From Lachnospiraceae bacterium (lineage in GTDB: Bacteria; Bacillota_A; Clostridia; Lachnospirales; Lachnospiraceae): a stretch of 5,717 bases of DNA. Each line of letters begins with the position of its first letter. Position 1 is the first letter of the stretch. Both the position numbers and the translations under genes were made by a program. This document shows positions 1 through 5,717 of this stretch, in pieces. The DNA is taken from contig JAGCZE010000203.1 in the NCBI GenBank assembly GCA_017960415.1, positions 1-5,717 on the forward strand, written 5' to 3'. The notes below the pieces were generated by a model. That model searched no databases, was not told the DNA's origin, and saw nothing but the letters and a program-made list of their open reading frames with translations.

Positions 1-675
1 ATTGGTAAACAGCCCCTGATCAAAAGTAATCGCAGCTGTCCTTGATTGCTTCAACGCCTGAGAAGAAACCTCCATAACAAGCGAATCACAGCCCTCATCA
101 ACCATCATCCTTAAGTATTCCTGCAATTCGTACGGTCCGGGGGTAGTATTGTTTGTATGGATATAACGATCACCGATCCCAACCCCAAGAGTCCCTATGA
201 TCCCTGTCTTATGACCATCTTCCTCGAGTATATTTCTTATCATACCGGCAGTCGTAGACTTTCCCTTAGTGCCGGTGATGCCGATAGTGATCAGGCTTCT
301 CGAAGGATTCCCCAACCAGTTCCCGGCAAGGATAGATAACGCTCTTCTTGTATCATTAACAATAATAACAACCGGCGAGTCCGAAAATCCGGACTCAGAT
401 GAAAGTTCGGCATCTTTCTGCTCCTTTTCCGCCAGAAAACGCTGAACATCAACTTCATGCTCCGCAATAACACATGCAGCCCCCTGTTTGAAAGCCTCAT
501 CAGCAAAATCATGCGAATCAAACTTAGTACCGGCAATGCAAACAAAAGCCGCATTCTTCGGAATCTCTTTCCGGTTATCAAAGCACAAATACGTAATATC
601 CAGATCGTAATCCGCGCAATCCATCCCCTCCATGAACCTGTAATTTAAACCTTTAAGCAGCTCTCTTAATCTCAT
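1..675 (-). CDS. murE: MurE, UDP-N-acetylmuramoyl-tripeptide synthetase (partial, C-terminus off the left edge)
   Basis: MurE is the cytoplasmic ATP-dependent ligase that adds the third amino acid (meso-diaminopimelate or L-lysine) to UDP-MurNAc-L-Ala-D-Glu in peptidoglycan synthesis. The frame is open from an ATG at 675 to base 1, giving 225 residues of a family usually near 480-500. Seen: an N-terminal UDP-binding domain (about 1-105), the Mur-ligase P-loop GITGTKGKST at 132-141, GIIGTLG at 158-164, NNTTPGP at 175-181 and MEVSSQAL at 201-208, then FTN at the edge. TTP and EVSS are MurE hallmarks. Residue 206 is Gln where His is usual. Residues about 80-101 look like a polar insertion. The start is supported by AGAAAGGGA about 8 bases upstream. 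The specificity motif (DNPR in DAP-adding enzymes) lies beyond the window, so the amino acid added cannot be told. The gene follows the glgA terminator and a repeat-filled gap, so it probably has its own promoter, which I could not locate. Confidence 0.93.
   Translation of the reverse strand, partial: MRLRELLKGLNYRFMEGMDCADYDLDITYLCFDNRKEIPKNAAFVCIAGTKFDSHDFADEAFKQGAACVIAEHEVDVQRFLAEKEQKDAELSSESGFSDSPVVIIVNDTRRALSILAGNWLGNPSRSLITIGITGTKGKSTTAGMIRNILEEDGHKTGIIGTLGVGIGDRYIHTNNTTPGPYELQEYLRMMVDEGCDSLVMEVSSQALKQSRTAAITFDQGLFTN
377..396. repeat. Small perfect inverted repeat inside murE
   Basis: GAGTCCG (377-383) and CGGACTC (390-396) form a 7-bp GC-rich stem with a 6-base loop inside the coding region. 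It encodes about residues 94-100 (E-S-G-F-S-D-S), in the middle of what looks like a polar insertion in the N-terminal domain. It may be chance, or the trace of a small palindromic insertion that kept the reading frame. Confidence 0.4.
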
Positions 676-715
676 AAAAAAATCCCTTTCTATACAAAAC
701 GCAGTAAATAACCCC

Positions 716-859
716 GCTTGGGGGCTGTGACACGTCAGTATCATTCATCGCACTTTGGGGCTGTGATACCCGGTCAGATTACATCAGCTATGCTGGTAAG
801 ATGACCGGGTGTCACAGACTCAAAGTGTCTCCAATCTCAGCGTGTCACAGCCCCCAAGC
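716..859. repeat. Nested 144-base imperfect palindrome
   Basis: The outer arms 716-734 and 841-859 are perfect 19-base inverted repeats (GCTTGGGGGCTGTGACACG and its complement). Inside them, 751-775 and 803-827 pair at 22 of 25 positions, with one of the exceptions a possible G-T wobble. Inside those, TTAC (779-782) pairs with GTAA (796-799), and CAGC (785-788) with GCTG (792-795), around a TAT loop with a two-base bulge (783-784). The two larger arm pairs are centred within about 1.5 bases of each other, so the whole can fold as one long hairpin with internal loops at 735-750 and 828-840. There is no T-run after it on either strand, so it does not look like a standard intrinsic terminator. 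A non-autonomous palindromic mobile element or a structured leader of murE are the main possibilities. Confidence 0.85.
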
Positions 860-890
860 GCCTATAACCCCAGCGTGTCACAGCCCCCAA
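838..890. repeat. Two direct copies of a 20-base unit, 33 bases apart
   Basis: CAGCGTGTCACAGCCCCCAA occurs identically at 838-857 and 871-890. The first copy contains the right outer arm of the nested palindrome; the second is an extra copy outside it. A spacing of 33 bases is about three helical turns. The tails after the two copies also resemble each other (AAGCGCCTATAA and AAACGCTCATAA). Confidence 0.9.
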
Positions 891-940
891 AAACGCTCAT
901 AAATAATCCGGGTGACACATTCCCAAGCGCCCCTGCATTG

Positions 941-969
941 AAAAACTGCCGCATCGTATGATGCGGCAG
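941..969 (-). terminator. Intrinsic terminator of glgA
   Basis: CTGCCGCATC (946-955) and GATGCGGCAG (960-969) form a perfect 10-bp GC-rich stem with a 4-base loop. Read on the minus strand the hairpin is followed at once by TTTTT (945 to 941). It lies 43 bases past the glgA stop codon and is oriented to end the recN-glgA transcript before the repeat cluster and murE. The T-run is short (five), so some read-through is possible. Confidence 0.82.
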
Positions 970-1012
970 CCAAAGTGCAGCAACCAATAAACCGCCGGCC
1001 AAATGATGCCGA

Positions 1013-2455
1013 TCAGGAAAGAAGTCTGTAATAGAGTTCCTCGTATTGTTTGGCCGAACTGTTCCAGGAGAAATCCTGAGCCATGGCTCTGTCGATCAGT
1101 TTGTTCCACTCGCGCTTCTTGTCATAGAACACGCTCTTCGCATATCTTATCGTCGACAGCATCTCATGCGCATTATAATTGGCGAAACTGAAACCGGTAC
1201 CTGTATTTTCGTATTCATTATACGGATAAACCGTATCCTTCAAACCACCGGTCTCCCTGACGATGGGAATCGTACCGTAACGAAGGCTCATCAACTGGCT
1301 CAGACCGCAGGGCTCAAACAAAGACGGCATAAGGAATGCATCACATGAAGCATACAATTTGTGGGAGCGCTCGTTGGAATAATAAATATTGGCTGAAACC
1401 CTGTCGGGATATTTCCAGGCAAAATGCCTAAACAGATTCTCGTATTTTTCCTGACCTGTTCCAAGAATAACGAGCTGGGTATCTTCCGCACAAATCTCCT
1501 CTATCACGCAGTCGATCAGGTCGAAACCCTTCTGGTCGGTCAGCCTCGAACAGATACCGATCATGAATTTCTTGTCGTCAACATTCAGACCGAGTTCCTG
1601 CTGGAATCCGCGTTTATTCTTGATCTTCTCCTTGCGGAAGGTCATTGCCGAATAATTCTTGTAGATAAACGGATCGGTTTCGGGATTGTATTCATCATAA
1701 TCAAGACCGTTAACAATACCGCACAGGCAGTTGGAACGCGCGTTCATGAGTCCGTCAAGACCTTCGCCGTAGAACGGGTACTTGATCTCCTCCGCGTAGC
1801 TCTTACTAACGGTTGTAACATAATCCGCGTAAACAATTCCGGCCTTGAGATAGTTGGCCTCACCATATGCTTCAAGCTTGTCGGGAGCAAAATAATAGTC
1901 CGAAAGGCCTGTAATATCCTTAATCGTCTTCTTATCCCAGATACCCTGGAATTTCAGGTTGTGAATCGTCATGATGCTCTTGATGCCGCGGAAGAACTCG
2001 TTGGCCTGGAAAGTATCATGCAGATAAACGGGAACGAGGCCAGTCTGCCAGTCGTGGCAATGGATGATATCGGGTCTGAAGCCTATGATCGGCAGTGCAG
2101 ACAATGCAGCACGGCAGAAAAATGCAAACTTCTCGATATCTTCATAGATATTGCCGTAAGGTCCCCAGCCCTGGAAATAATATTCATTATCGATAAAATA
2201 GAACTTGATCCCCTCGTACTCCTCCTCAAGGATCCCGACATACTGGTTTCTCCATGCAAGCTGCATATAAAAATGATTCAGATATTGCATCTTGGATTTG
2301 TACTCTTCGTTAATACAGGCATACTTGGGGATGATAACCCTGACATCAAATTCTTCTTTGTTGAGATATTTGGGCAACGAACCGATTACATCCGCAAGTC
2401 CACCGGTTTTGATAAAAGGTACACATTCCGAAGCAATAAACAAAACATTCTTCAT
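1013..2455 (-). CDS. glgA: Glycogen synthase GlgA (GT5, ADP-glucose-type starch/glycogen synthase)
   Basis: GlgA transfers glucose from ADP-glucose to the non-reducing end of growing alpha-1,4-glucan in the cytoplasm. The 480-residue length is typical of bacterial enzymes. Seen: the N-terminal nucleotide-sugar loop KTGGLADV at 16-23, the GT5 catalytic domain with HCHDWQTGL at 132-140 and TIHNLKFQG at 163-171 (His165 matches the conserved active-site His), VNGLDYDEYNPETD at 248-261, then a GT-B C-terminal domain with SRLTDQKGFD at 303-312 (Arg304 and Lys309 expected to contact the phosphates), LFEPCGLSQ at 379-387 (Glu381 of the conserved EPCGL) and a closing FSW at 462-464. The ATG at 2455 is preceded by GGAGG with a rather long gap of about 11 bases. 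It starts 28 bases after the recN stop, so it is probably co-transcribed with recN. No glgC, glgB or glgP is in the window. The region 91-112 (WGPYGNIYEDIEKFAFF) departs slightly from the usual DGERF-type version, without loss of a known catalytic residue. Confidence 0.96.
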   Translation of the reverse strand: MKNVLFIASECVPFIKTGGLADVIGSLPKYLNKEEFDVRVIIPKYACINEEYKSKMQYLNHFYMQLAWRNQYVGILEEEYEGIKFYFIDNEYYFQGWGPYGNIYEDIEKFAFFCRAALSALPIIGFRPDIIHCHDWQTGLVPVYLHDTFQANEFFRGIKSIMTIHNLKFQGIWDKKTIKDITGLSDYYFAPDKLEAYGEANYLKAGIVYADYVTTVSKSYAEEIKYPFYGEGLDGLMNARSNCLCGIVNGLDYDEYNPETDPFIYKNYSAMTFRKEKIKNKRGFQQELGLNVDDKKFMIGICSRLTDQKGFDLIDCVIEEICAEDTQLVILGTGQEKYENLFRHFAWKYPDRVSANIYYSNERSHKLYASCDAFLMPSLFEPCGLSQLMSLRYGTIPIVRETGGLKDTVYPYNEYENTGTGFSFANYNAHEMLSTIRYAKSVFYDKKREWNKLIDRAMAQDFSWNSSAKQYEELYYRLLS

Positions 2456-2483
2456 TAACCCGTTTTCCTCCGTTTATCTAAGA

Positions 2484-4175
2484 TTAGTAATTTCTGAGTT
2501 CTTTCTTCCTCTGCGTTGCGGAAATCTTAATATCCTCCGCCGCCTTCATAACACTCTTCGAGGCCTCTTCACCGCCTAGTATCCTGGCCAGCTCATCGGT
2601 AATGCCCTTTTCTTCGAGAATTCCGATCTTCACTGTGGTCCTGTCATCAATAACATTCTTCTCGACTTTGAAATGAGCGTCGGCCATGGCCGCAATCTGG
2701 GGAAGATGCGTAATGCAGATCACCTGATGCGTTCCGGCAATGGAACAGAGCTTGTCTGCCACTTTTGAAGCGGCTATACCGCTGATACCGGTATCTATCT
2801 CATCGAAAATGAGTGTATCGATAGTCTCTCTGCCCGAGAATACAGAGATGATCCCGAGCATGATCCTCGACATCTCACCGCCCGAAGCGATCTTGCTCAG
2901 GCTCTTTAAGTTCTCGCCCGGATTCAGTGAGATCATGAATTCCGCCGTATCGATACCCTCCGGATGAGGTTCTTCCTTATGTAAAAATTCAATATCAAAA
3001 TTAACCTGGTTAAAGTTCAGATCCTGCAGAGCCTTCAATATATCCTTCTTAAGCTCCTCTGCTGCCGAAATACGCAGCTTTGAAAGCTCCCGGCTGTATT
3101 TCATGACCTTTTCAAACGCTTTATCCGTCTGTGCTTTCAGCTCTTCGGTATAATTCTCAAAATCCAGCAGCTTGGCCAGTTCAGCTTTATTGTTCTCAAG
3201 ATATTCCCGGATCTGCGATACTGTATTTCCGAATTTTGACTTGATCTTCATGATAGTCTCAAGTCTTTCGTCGGTCCTTTCAAGCGCATCGCCGCTCTCG
3301 GGCATGCTTTCGAGATAATCCTTGAGTTCTCTGTAAACATCGCTCATGCGGGAATCGATCTCGTTGAGTTCTTCGAGGTAATCCCCAAGGGATTCATCCA
3401 GAGCTTCGGCTCTCGTAAGCGCTCTTATGGCAGATGAGATCTTGTCGCTGCATCCGTCATTCTCATACAAAACTCCGCATACAAATTCAAGGGATTCCGC
3501 AATCTGGCCTGCATTCATAAGAATGCGCCGTTCGCTTTTAAGCTTTTCTTCTTCACCGTCCTTAACATCGGCGGTTTCTATCTCGTCGATCTCGGAACCG
3601 AGTCTGTCAATATCCCGCGCACGTCGTGCAGGATCATTCTCCAGTCCTTCATACTCGTCACGAAGCTTTTTGTATTCGGCGTATTCTGTTTTGATGACAT
3701 TCTTGAGCCTTAACGCCTCATCTCCGACAAATCTGTCAATTATATCAAGATGTTTCGCAGACGATAAGAGGCTGATATGCTCATTCTGTCCGTAAATATC
3801 GATCAACTCCGAGGTAAGCTTCCTTGCGGCAGCGGCCGATACGGTTTCCGAGTTGATACGTATGACGCTCTTTCCGTTATCATAGAGCTTGCGGCTTACT
3901 ACGATCTCGTCATCCTCACATTCGATCCCGAGCTCACGGGCTGTGAAAACCGCAGCTTCGCTCAGTCTGTTGAAGGTCAGCTCGGCAAGACAATAATCCG
4001 CATCCTGCCTGATCACATCTTTTGAGGCGCGGGACCCGAGTGCCAGATTCACGGCACCCAAAAGAATCGACTTACCGGCACCCGTCTCTCCTGTAAGGAT
4101 ATTCAGATTATCATCGAGTGTGATGTCCGCTTCGTCGATCAGAGCAAAATTTTTAACATGTACATTTGATAACAT
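2484..4175 (-). CDS. recN: DNA repair protein RecN (SMC-like ATPase)
   Basis: RecN is an SMC/Rad50-like ATPase that acts early in double-strand break repair, holding or organising DNA ends for RecA-dependent recombination. At 563 residues it is of normal length. Seen: N-terminal ATPase half with Walker A GETGAGKS at 29-36 and the Q-loop region DIYGQNEH at 126-133; a long charged, Leu/Glu/Lys-rich coiled-coil section at about 150-385, with the family's K-x-K-F-G-N-T turn at 312-318; C-terminal ATPase half with the ABC signature LSKIASGGEMSR at 426-437, Walker B TLIFDEID at 454-461 and the THLPQIAA switch at 489-496. All nucleotide-binding motifs are intact. The ATG at 4175 has GGAGGT about 9 bases upstream; a nearer ATG at 4182 is out of frame. 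A promoter lies just upstream at 4209-4237. No GAAC-GTTC type Firmicute LexA box was seen in the gap. glgA follows after 28 bases. Confidence 0.97.
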   Translation of the reverse strand: MLSNVHVKNFALIDEADITLDDNLNILTGETGAGKSILLGAVNLALGSRASKDVIRQDADYCLAELTFNRLSEAAVFTARELGIECEDDEIVVSRKLYDNGKSVIRINSETVSAAAARKLTSELIDIYGQNEHISLLSSAKHLDIIDRFVGDEALRLKNVIKTEYAEYKKLRDEYEGLENDPARRARDIDRLGSEIDEIETADVKDGEEEKLKSERRILMNAGQIAESLEFVCGVLYENDGCSDKISSAIRALTRAEALDESLGDYLEELNEIDSRMSDVYRELKDYLESMPESGDALERTDERLETIMKIKSKFGNTVSQIREYLENNKAELAKLLDFENYTEELKAQTDKAFEKVMKYSRELSKLRISAAEELKKDILKALQDLNFNQVNFDIEFLHKEEPHPEGIDTAEFMISLNPGENLKSLSKIASGGEMSRIMLGIISVFSGRETIDTLIFDEIDTGISGIAASKVADKLCSIAGTHQVICITHLPQIAAMADAHFKVEKNVIDDRTTVKIGILEEKGITDELARILGGEEASKSVMKAAEDIKISATQRKKELRNY

Positions 4176-4208
4176 ATTGCATTACCTCCATGTACTCTCC
4201 GCGACTTC

Positions 4209-4237
4209 ATTCTATCATAAATGGTTTTTACAGGCAA
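4209..4237 (-). promoter_or_regulatory. Predicted sigma-A-type promoter for recN-glgA
   Basis: On the minus strand, TTGCCT (4237-4232, 4 of 6 to TTGACA), a 17-base spacer and TAGAAT (4214-4209, 5 of 6 to TATAAT) with TGA directly before it, so it has an extended -10 (TGn). Transcription would begin near 4202, leaving a leader of about 27 bases that contains the recN GGAGGT. It lies downstream of the yebC terminator, in the only gap where a promoter for recN is expected. Confidence 0.65.
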
Positions 4238-4258
4238 GTTATTCTTTAAAAACAACAG

Positions 4259-4274
4259 GTTAGGTATACTTAAC
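4259..4274. promoter_or_regulatory. Near-palindrome upstream of the recN promoter, possible operator
   Basis: The 16-base sequence GTTAGGTATACTTAAC pairs with itself at seven of eight positions, centred on GTATAC. It ends 21 bases upstream of the predicted -35 of recN, where an activator or repressor dimer could bind. It does not resemble the GAAC-GTTC LexA box of Firmicutes. It is short and AT-rich, so chance is possible. Confidence 0.35.
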
Positions 4275-4314
4275 TTTCTCTAAAAAATTGCCACGGCTTT
4301 ATGAAATAAAAATG

Positions 4315-4352
4315 AAAAAAAGGACCGCAGTACCCGTCAGGTATCGCAGTCC
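4315..4352 (-). terminator. Intrinsic terminator of yebC
   Basis: The stem halves are 4340-4352 and 4322-4334 (13 pairs, with two G-T wobbles and one A-C mismatch) around a 5-base loop (4335-4339). On the minus strand the hairpin is followed directly by seven T's (4321 to 4315). It begins 18 bases after the yebC stop codon and separates the CBS-protein/yebC unit from recN-glgA. Confidence 0.9.
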
Positions 4353-4370
4353 CAAAAAATGTATAATTAT

Positions 4371-5099
4371 TTATTCATCCCAGTTATGATATACATTCTG
4401 AACATCATCGTCTTCATCGAGCAGATCAAGAGTACGTGTGATCATCTTGATATCATTGTCATCCTTTAACTCAACCCATGTCTGGGGAATCATCGTAACT
4501 TCGGCTTCGAGCATCGGGATCTTCTTCTCCTCGAGAGCTTCCCTGACAGTTTCAAAATCGTCGGGAGAAGTAATGATCTCATAGGAATCTTCTTCATCCG
4601 CAAAGTCTTCGGCGCCGGCATCAAGAGCAAGCATCATCAGTTCGTCGGGATCGGCTTCATACTCTTCCTTGTCGATAATGATACGACCCTTCTCGTCGAA
4701 CATATAGCTGACACAGCCCTGAGTTCCGACATTACCGGTGCCTTTGGTACATGCGTTCCTGACATTGGCTGCGGTACGGTTCTTGTTGTCGGTCAGCGCC
4801 ACAACAATGATAGCAGTACCGCTGGGGCCATAACCTTCATATACGACCTTTTCGTAATTTACGGCACCTACATCTCCGGCAGCCTTCTTGATGCTGCGCT
4901 CAATGGTGTCGTTGGTCATATTGTTGGCCTTTGCCTTTGCTACAACAGCTTTAAGCCTGCTGTTATTGTTTACGTCGGGACCTCCTTCCTTTACGGCTAC
5001 AGCGATCTCACGGCCGAGCTGAGTAAAGATACGTCCCTTTGCCGCATCGTTCTTCTCCTTCTTGTGCTTGATATTCGCAAATTTAGAATGTCCTGACAT
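4371..5099 (-). CDS. yebC: YebC/PmpR-family protein (DUF28, YebC type I)
   Basis: This is a complete 242-residue member of the YebC/PmpR/TACO1 family, of typical length. The start MSGHSKFANIKHKK (1-14) matches the MAGHSKWANIKHRK hallmark of the main YebC branch, not the YeeI branch, whose start is shorter. Other conserved stretches seen are RLKAVVAKAKANNM (48-61), YEGYGPSGTAIIV (87-99), NKNRTAANVR (105-114) and GNVGTQGCVSYMF (122-134); the C-terminal part is strongly acidic and ends NVYHNWDE. Members have been described as DNA-binding transcriptional regulators (PmpR), and more recent work links the family to translation, including relief of ribosome stalling at proline-rich stretches, as for mitochondrial TACO1; which role applies here is not shown by the sequence. 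Start ATG at 5099 has AAAGAGGT 5 bases upstream. It begins 23 bases after the CBS-domain gene, so the two are probably co-transcribed, and a strong terminator follows. Confidence 0.96.
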   Translation of the reverse strand: MSGHSKFANIKHKKEKNDAAKGRIFTQLGREIAVAVKEGGPDVNNNSRLKAVVAKAKANNMTNDTIERSIKKAAGDVGAVNYEKVVYEGYGPSGTAIIVVALTDNKNRTAANVRNACTKGTGNVGTQGCVSYMFDEKGRIIIDKEEYEADPDELMMLALDAGAEDFADEEDSYEIITSPDDFETVREALEEKKIPMLEAEVTMIPQTWVELKDDNDIKMITRTLDLLDEDDDVQNVYHNWDE

Positions 5100-5122
5100 A
5101 ATTACCTCTTTCTTCTCTGTGA

Positions 5123-5717
5123 TTATTCCGATACAGACTCTTCCTGTTTGTCCATCGTGATCTTGACCAGAGAAATCGTTTTATCATCAACGGCAAGGAT
5201 CTGATACGTCACGCCGTTTTCTTTTATAATGGTTCCTGCATCCTGGTCAGGGATACGGTCGATCTTTGAGATCAGATATCCGTTCAAAGTCTCAAAATCT
5301 TCGTCCTCGAAAGAAATACCCAGTTCCTCTTCCAGTTCTGATAGCGGCGTCAGTCCTTTTACCTGATAGACCTGATCCGATATCTTTGTAATATTGACTT
5401 CTACTTCATCATGCTCATCAAAAATATTACCGACGATCTCTTCCAGAATGTCTTCCATGCAAAGGATCCCGGAGGTCTGCCCATATTCGTCCACGACAAT
5501 CTCCATATGGGTCTTCTGAGACTGCATATTTTTGAAGATACTGTTGATCTTACTTGTTTCAGGGATAAAGTAGGCCTTCTGCAGCAGTCCGTCAATATCC
5601 TTCACGGCGTTGTCCCTGACATTTTCTTTCACATAATATTTGATCGCGTCCTTAATGTTAAGGATTCCGATGATGTTATCAATGCTATCCTGATATCCAG
5701 GGAACCGTGAGAATGGG
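5123..5717 (-). CDS. CorC/HlyC-type (CNNM-family) CBS-domain protein, partial, N-terminus off the right edge
   Basis: The frame is open from the right edge to TAA at 5125-5123, giving 197 residues of a protein usually over 400. Seen: the end of a first CBS domain with SRFPGYQDSIDNIIGILNIKD-like sequence (3-23), a second CBS domain (about 47-105) with the family hallmark HMEIVVDEYGQTSGI (70-84) and MEDILEEIVGNIFDEHD (87-103), and a C-terminal transporter-associated CorC_HlyC domain (about 112-187). Such proteins, often mislabelled hemolysins, are membrane proteins with an N-terminal DUF21/CNNM domain linked to Mg2+/Co2+ efflux or resistance; the CBS pair binds adenine nucleotides and the tail domain is thought to gate transport. 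The membrane part is outside the window, so its presence is inferred. A GTG at 5632 inside the frame is not the start, since conserved CBS sequence continues upstream. yebC follows after 23 bases. Confidence 0.92.
   Translation of the reverse strand, partial: PFSRFPGYQDSIDNIIGILNIKDAIKYYVKENVRDNAVKDIDGLLQKAYFIPETSKINSIFKNMQSQKTHMEIVVDEYGQTSGILCMEDILEEIVGNIFDEHDEVEVNITKISDQVYQVKGLTPLSELEEELGISFEDEDFETLNGYLISKIDRIPDQDAGTIIKENGVTYQILAVDDKTISLVKITMDKQEESVSE

Larger units (their letters stand above)
716..931. repeat. Cluster of six GTGTCACA-plus-C-rich-tail repeats in the glgA-murE gap
   Basis: Six related units fill most of the gap. Written as TGTGACAC/GTGTCACA cores they are at 726-733 (+), 762-769 (+, one mismatch: TGTGATAC), 809-816 (-), 842-849 (-), 875-882 (-) and 912-919 (-, degenerate: GTGACACA). 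Each core is followed on its own strand sense by a C-rich, AA-ended tail (CCCCCAA or variants), equivalent to TTGGGGG preceding the core on the opposite strand. Units 4 and 6 also share CCCAAGCGCC (853-862 and 922-931). No reading frame explains the region. I do not recognise a named repeat family. Confidence 0.85.

Noticed and set aside
157..648. Short plus- and minus-strand frames over murE (157-339, 291-581, 457-648)
   Set aside because: All overlap the murE coding frame, lack ribosome binding sites and have low-complexity, Arg/Leu-rich or otherwise unrecognisable translations.
838..931. CRISPR-like array (20-base repeats at 33-base spacing)
   Set aside because: Only two identical copies, spacers of about 13 bases, other units inverted or degenerate, and no cas genes. 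Spacing and orientation do not fit a CRISPR array.
676..940. Promoter for murE
   Set aside because: The best candidates on the minus strand (TTGGGA with TTTATG near 927-899, and TATAGA overlapping the ribosome binding site) match poorly or are too close to the start. murE must have a promoter or rely on read-through, but I cannot place it.
897..1109. A 70-codon minus-strand frame overlapping the end of glgA
   Set aside because: It overlaps the glgA 3' end in another frame, runs through the terminator hairpin and shows no recognisable family.
1424..2458. A 344-codon open frame on the plus strand
   Set aside because: It lies wholly antisense to glgA, which has all its family motifs. Its translation shows no recognisable domain and there is no ribosome binding site or promoter of its own. 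It is a shadow of glgA codon use.
4263..4274. A plus-strand TATACT -10 box
   Set aside because: No acceptable -35 lies upstream and no plus-strand gene lies downstream; the bases are better explained as part of the near-palindrome.
4283..4305. A second terminator in the yebC-recN gap (GCC/GGC followed by T's on the minus strand)
   Set aside because: The possible stem is only about three pairs with a two-base loop, too small to form. The real terminator is at 4315-4352.
5123..5632. Start of the CBS-domain gene at the GTG at 5632
   Set aside because: The frame stays open to the window edge and the upstream residues continue a CBS domain (SRFPGYQDSIDNIIGIL). The gene is truncated by the window.

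Overview
The window is a stretch of ordinary chromosome, most likely from a clostridial Firmicute and probably Lachnospiraceae or a close relative. This placement is inferred from the style of the encoded proteins, the strong GGAGG-type ribosome binding sites and the moderate GC content judged by eye; no marker gene settles it. All five genes are on the minus strand, so transcription runs from high to low coordinates.

In transcription order, the window enters (5717 to 5123) in the C-terminal part of a CNNM/CorC-HlyC-type CBS-domain protein, probably a Mg2+/Co2+ transport or resistance protein. After 23 bases comes yebC (5099 to 4371), a YebC/PmpR-family protein, closed by a clear intrinsic terminator (4352 to 4315). 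The next unit starts in the 195-base gap, where an extended -10 promoter (4237 to 4209) and an upstream 16-base near-palindrome (4259-4274) precede recN (4175 to 2484). recN is followed after 28 bases by glgA, glycogen synthase (2455 to 1013), which ends at a second intrinsic terminator (969 to 941). The last gene, murE (675 to beyond base 1), is a peptidoglycan Mur ligase cut by the left edge after 225 residues.

The genes are housekeeping functions (cation homeostasis, translation or regulation, recombination repair, glycogen synthesis, cell wall) and do not form one pathway. The recN-glgA pairing looks like co-transcription without an obvious functional link.

The unexplained part is the 337-base non-coding gap between glgA and murE. 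It holds at least six copies of a motif with core GTGTCACA joined to a C-rich tail (TTGGGG...TGTGACAC on the other strand). Two copies point one way and four the other. The first four form a nested 144-base palindrome (716-859) with 19-base perfect outer arms. Three successive copies are spaced exactly 33 bases apart. This could be a non-autonomous mobile palindromic element, a protein-binding array or a structured murE leader; the sequence alone does not decide. No new protein system, CRISPR array, tRNA or rRNA is visible.
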